Source: Rhizobium pisi (lineage in GTDB: Bacteria > Pseudomonadota > Alphaproteobacteria > Rhizobiales > Rhizobiaceae). From it: a stretch of 64,000 nucleotides of DNA. The notes under the pieces are model-generated. The model saw only the letters and a program-made list of their open reading frames with translations, did not search any database and was not told the origin of the DNA. Below, piece after piece: positions 62,851 through 64,000 of the stretch. Where the stretch lies: the NCBI RefSeq assembly GCF_003938655.1, contig NZ_RJJT01000015.1:109834-173833 (forward strand). Direction: 5' to 3'. Numbering within the stretch: the stretch's first letter is position 1; every line of letters begins with the position of its first letter. The translations under genes and the position numbers were made by a program.

Positions 62851-63057
62851 TTAGCGGCAGGCCATGAAGCCGGCCAGTTCCTTGCGGCTGACGACGATAC
62901 CGGCAGCGGCCTTGTCGGGGTCGGGATGTGTATAAGACAGGCTCGGCATTTCCGGCAGTTCGAGTGCCTGACGCATATTCATGATACCGACCGCGTAACG
63001 GCCGTTGGCGCCGTCGACGCTGACTTCAATGATGCAGTTGGCCCTCTTGTTATCCAT
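62851..63057 (-). CDS. hypothetical protein, 68 aa
   Basis: MDNKRANCIIEVSVDGANGR then YAVGIMNMRQALELPEM..., a small soluble protein with GIVVSRKELAGFMACR at the end. The ATG has AAGGGAGG upstream, a strong ribosome site. Not recognised. Confidence 0.72.
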   Translation of the reverse strand: MDNKRANCIIEVSVDGANGRYAVGIMNMRQALELPEMPSLSYTHPDPDKAAAGIVVSRKELAGFMACR

Positions 63058-63128
63058 TGTAGTCCTCCCTTCGTTTTTTATATTCCCACCACTTGCATTA
63101 AAAATTGGTTTTTCTGAGACATAAGCAT

Positions 63129-63167
63129 TTACGCACCCTGCCGAAAAATGGATCGGCGGGTGCGTAA
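63129..63167. terminator. hairpin after the DUF883 gene
   Basis: Arms TTACGCACCCTGCCGA (63129-63144) and TCGGCGGGTGCGTAA (63153-63167), imperfect by one base, followed on the plus side by A6. It lies 29 bases past the minus-strand stop. Confidence 0.65.
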
Positions 63168-63195
63168 AAAAGCTGGTTCTGGATGGATTTGGCGT

Positions 63196-63534
63196 TCAGC
63201 GCCACCAATGGCGGGGCTGGGGCTGCGAAGCGCCGGAAAGCAGATATCCGGCGAGGAACCCGATCGCGCCTGCAAGCGCCAGCGCAGTCGTCGTCGCTGC
63301 CGCGTGCTCGCGGGCAGCACCCGCGGCGGCAGCCCCTTCGGCCTTTATCTGGGCGACGGCGTTCTTTGCGCGGGGCAGGGCATCCTCGTAGGCCTTGCCG
63401 GCGCGGCCGCGCACCTCGTAATAGGCTTCGGCGCCCTGAGCGGAAATCATCTTCTGCAGGCGCGATACTTCCTGCTGAAGCGCGGCAATGTCCTTGCTCA
63501 CAGATGCTCTGATGTCTTCGGTATTGGCAGCCAT
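63196..63534 (-). CDS. DUF883 (ElaB/YqjD)-like membrane-anchored protein
   Basis: 112 residues. A helical, Ala/Glu/Lys-rich part (about 1-80; IRASVSKDIAALQQEVSRLQKM, AAGAAREHAAAT) precedes a C-terminal membrane helix (about 83-102, TALALAGAIGFLAGYLLSG) and an HWWR tail. E. coli members of this family bind ribosomes at the membrane in stationary phase; the rhizobial role is not shown. The ATG has AAGGAGACC upstream. A full CtrA-like box is 111 bases before the ATG. Confidence 0.8.
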   Translation of the reverse strand: MAANTEDIRASVSKDIAALQQEVSRLQKMISAQGAEAYYEVRGRAGKAYEDALPRAKNAVAQIKAEGAAAAGAAREHAAATTTALALAGAIGFLAGYLLSGASQPQPRHWWR

Positions 63535-63644
63535 GTCGGTCTCCTTTCTTCAATGGGAGAGACAACACCTCAAACGGTGATAGGTTCCGAAATGCGGGCC
63601 GTTGATTTGTGACGGAAATTTAAAGCGCGCCGGTCGGAAGCGAT

Positions 63645-63660
63645 TTAATCCTTCATTAAC
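63645..63660. promoter_or_regulatory. candidate CtrA box
   Basis: TTAA-TCCTTCA-TTAAC, a full match to the CtrA consensus; the right half continues to TTAACCAT. 111 bases upstream of the DUF883 gene (minus) and about 200 bases before the rRNA promoter (plus). Confidence 0.5.
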
Positions 63661-63857
63661 CATAAATTCGCTCAAGGCGCTGTTTTTTAGGCACCTTTCG
63701 GCCGCTGAGGATGCGGTTTCGATGAATTTTTGACCGGCTGATAAAGGAATTTTCGGGACTCCGACCCGAAAAGGCAGCCTGTGGATAACGGCGAGCGCCA
63801 AAAATCCTTGCCGAATCAACCTGTTACAAAAATGTCAAAAAACTTTGTTTTGGTGTG

Positions 63858-63887
63858 TTGACTGTTTGGGAGGGTTAGTTCTATAAG
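63858..63887 (+). promoter_or_regulatory. rRNA operon promoter
   Basis: -35 TTGACT (63858-63863), 18-base spacer, -10 TATAAG (63882-63887), followed by the leader CCCACTCACTGAACGAGGGC familiar from rhizobial rRNA operons. The 16S gene should begin beyond the right edge. Confidence 0.8.
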
Positions 63888-64000
63888 CCCACTCACTGAA
63901 CGAGGGCGGCGGCGCTGCTGGCGACGAAGTCTTTCGTTCTAAAGAAACTCAAGCGGATTGGCTGATGCTGGTTTGTGTTCTGGACGCGAGTTTGGAGCGG

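Larger units (their letters stand above)
63535..64000. other. 466-base region with CtrA-like box and rRNA promoter
   Basis: No gene is supported; a minus-strand frame (63550-63819) lacks a ribosome site. The left part serves the DUF883 gene; the right part is the rRNA-operon promoter and leader. Confidence 0.6.

Noticed and set aside
63550..63819. 89-codon minus frame at the right end
   Set aside because: No ribosome site; overlaps the CtrA-like box and the promoter region of the DUF883 gene.

Overview
The window looks like chromosomal DNA of a Rhizobium of the etli/leguminosarum type. The signs are GC-rich codon use, an alphaproteobacterial tol-pal-cpoB-tilS-ftsH-glmM-serC-serA gene order, a sulfolipid sqdBDC operon, rhizobial interspersed palindromes, a DUF982 protein and a typical rhizobial rRNA-operon promoter at the right edge. 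Most genes are core housekeeping genes. No prophage, CRISPR array, intact insertion sequence or obvious defence island was found.

Layout. 1-4.8 kb (minus): end of a YmdB-type phosphoesterase gene, fau, a coiled-coil hypothetical, and the sulfolipid operon sqdB-sqdD-sqdC. 4.9-11.4 kb (plus): ybgC, tolQ, tolR, tolA, tolB, pal, cpoB, the trans-envelope Tol-Pal machine. 11.4-20.6 kb (plus): tilS, ftsH, glmM, an outer-membrane barrel, and serC-serA behind a serC-type leader. 20.7-25.8 kb: a PAS-GGDEF-EAL protein, an ArsR/SRPBCC pair, a tiny exported peptide and mnmA. 25.9-32.6 kb: tRNA-Met followed by a patch of small unknown genes, an aldo/keto reductase, a VCBS-type secreted protein and divergent pobA/pobR. 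32.6-41.2 kb: ackA with a phosphoketolase fragment behind it, a Pit phosphate transporter, a membrane GGDEF-EAL protein, a cobalamin-riboswitch cbtBA cobalt-uptake operon, and a molybdopterin oxidoreductase. 41.3-43.7 kb: a second ArsR/SRPBCC pair and an M20 amidohydrolase. 43.8-51.2 kb (minus): a LacI-regulated operon joining a Pot-type ABC importer to a nucleoside hydrolase and adenine deaminase. 51.3-58.1 kb (minus): a complete TetR-MFP-RND-OMF efflux operon. 58.3-63.5 kb (minus): purC, an SLC13 permease, a pseudouridine synthase/phosphoribosyltransferase pair and small genes. The last 150 bases carry the promoter of an rRNA operon that lies beyond the window.

The most interesting observations are: (1) tolA is followed by a second, diverged, out-of-frame copy of its own last 24 codons, suggesting that the 3' end of tolA was replaced; (2) a 140-bp rhizobial palindromic element lies inside the tilS reading frame and is translated; (3) a decayed 37-codon piece of phosphoketolase follows ackA; (4) two ArsR/SRPBCC pairs each have an inverted repeat straddling a TTGACA promoter and overlapping the start codon; (5) CtrA-type TTAA-N7-TTAA boxes lie upstream of the tol operon, an outer-membrane protein gene and a DUF883 gene; (6) an ABC importer is linked to purine-nucleoside breakdown in one operon. 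No wholly new multi-gene system was recognised.
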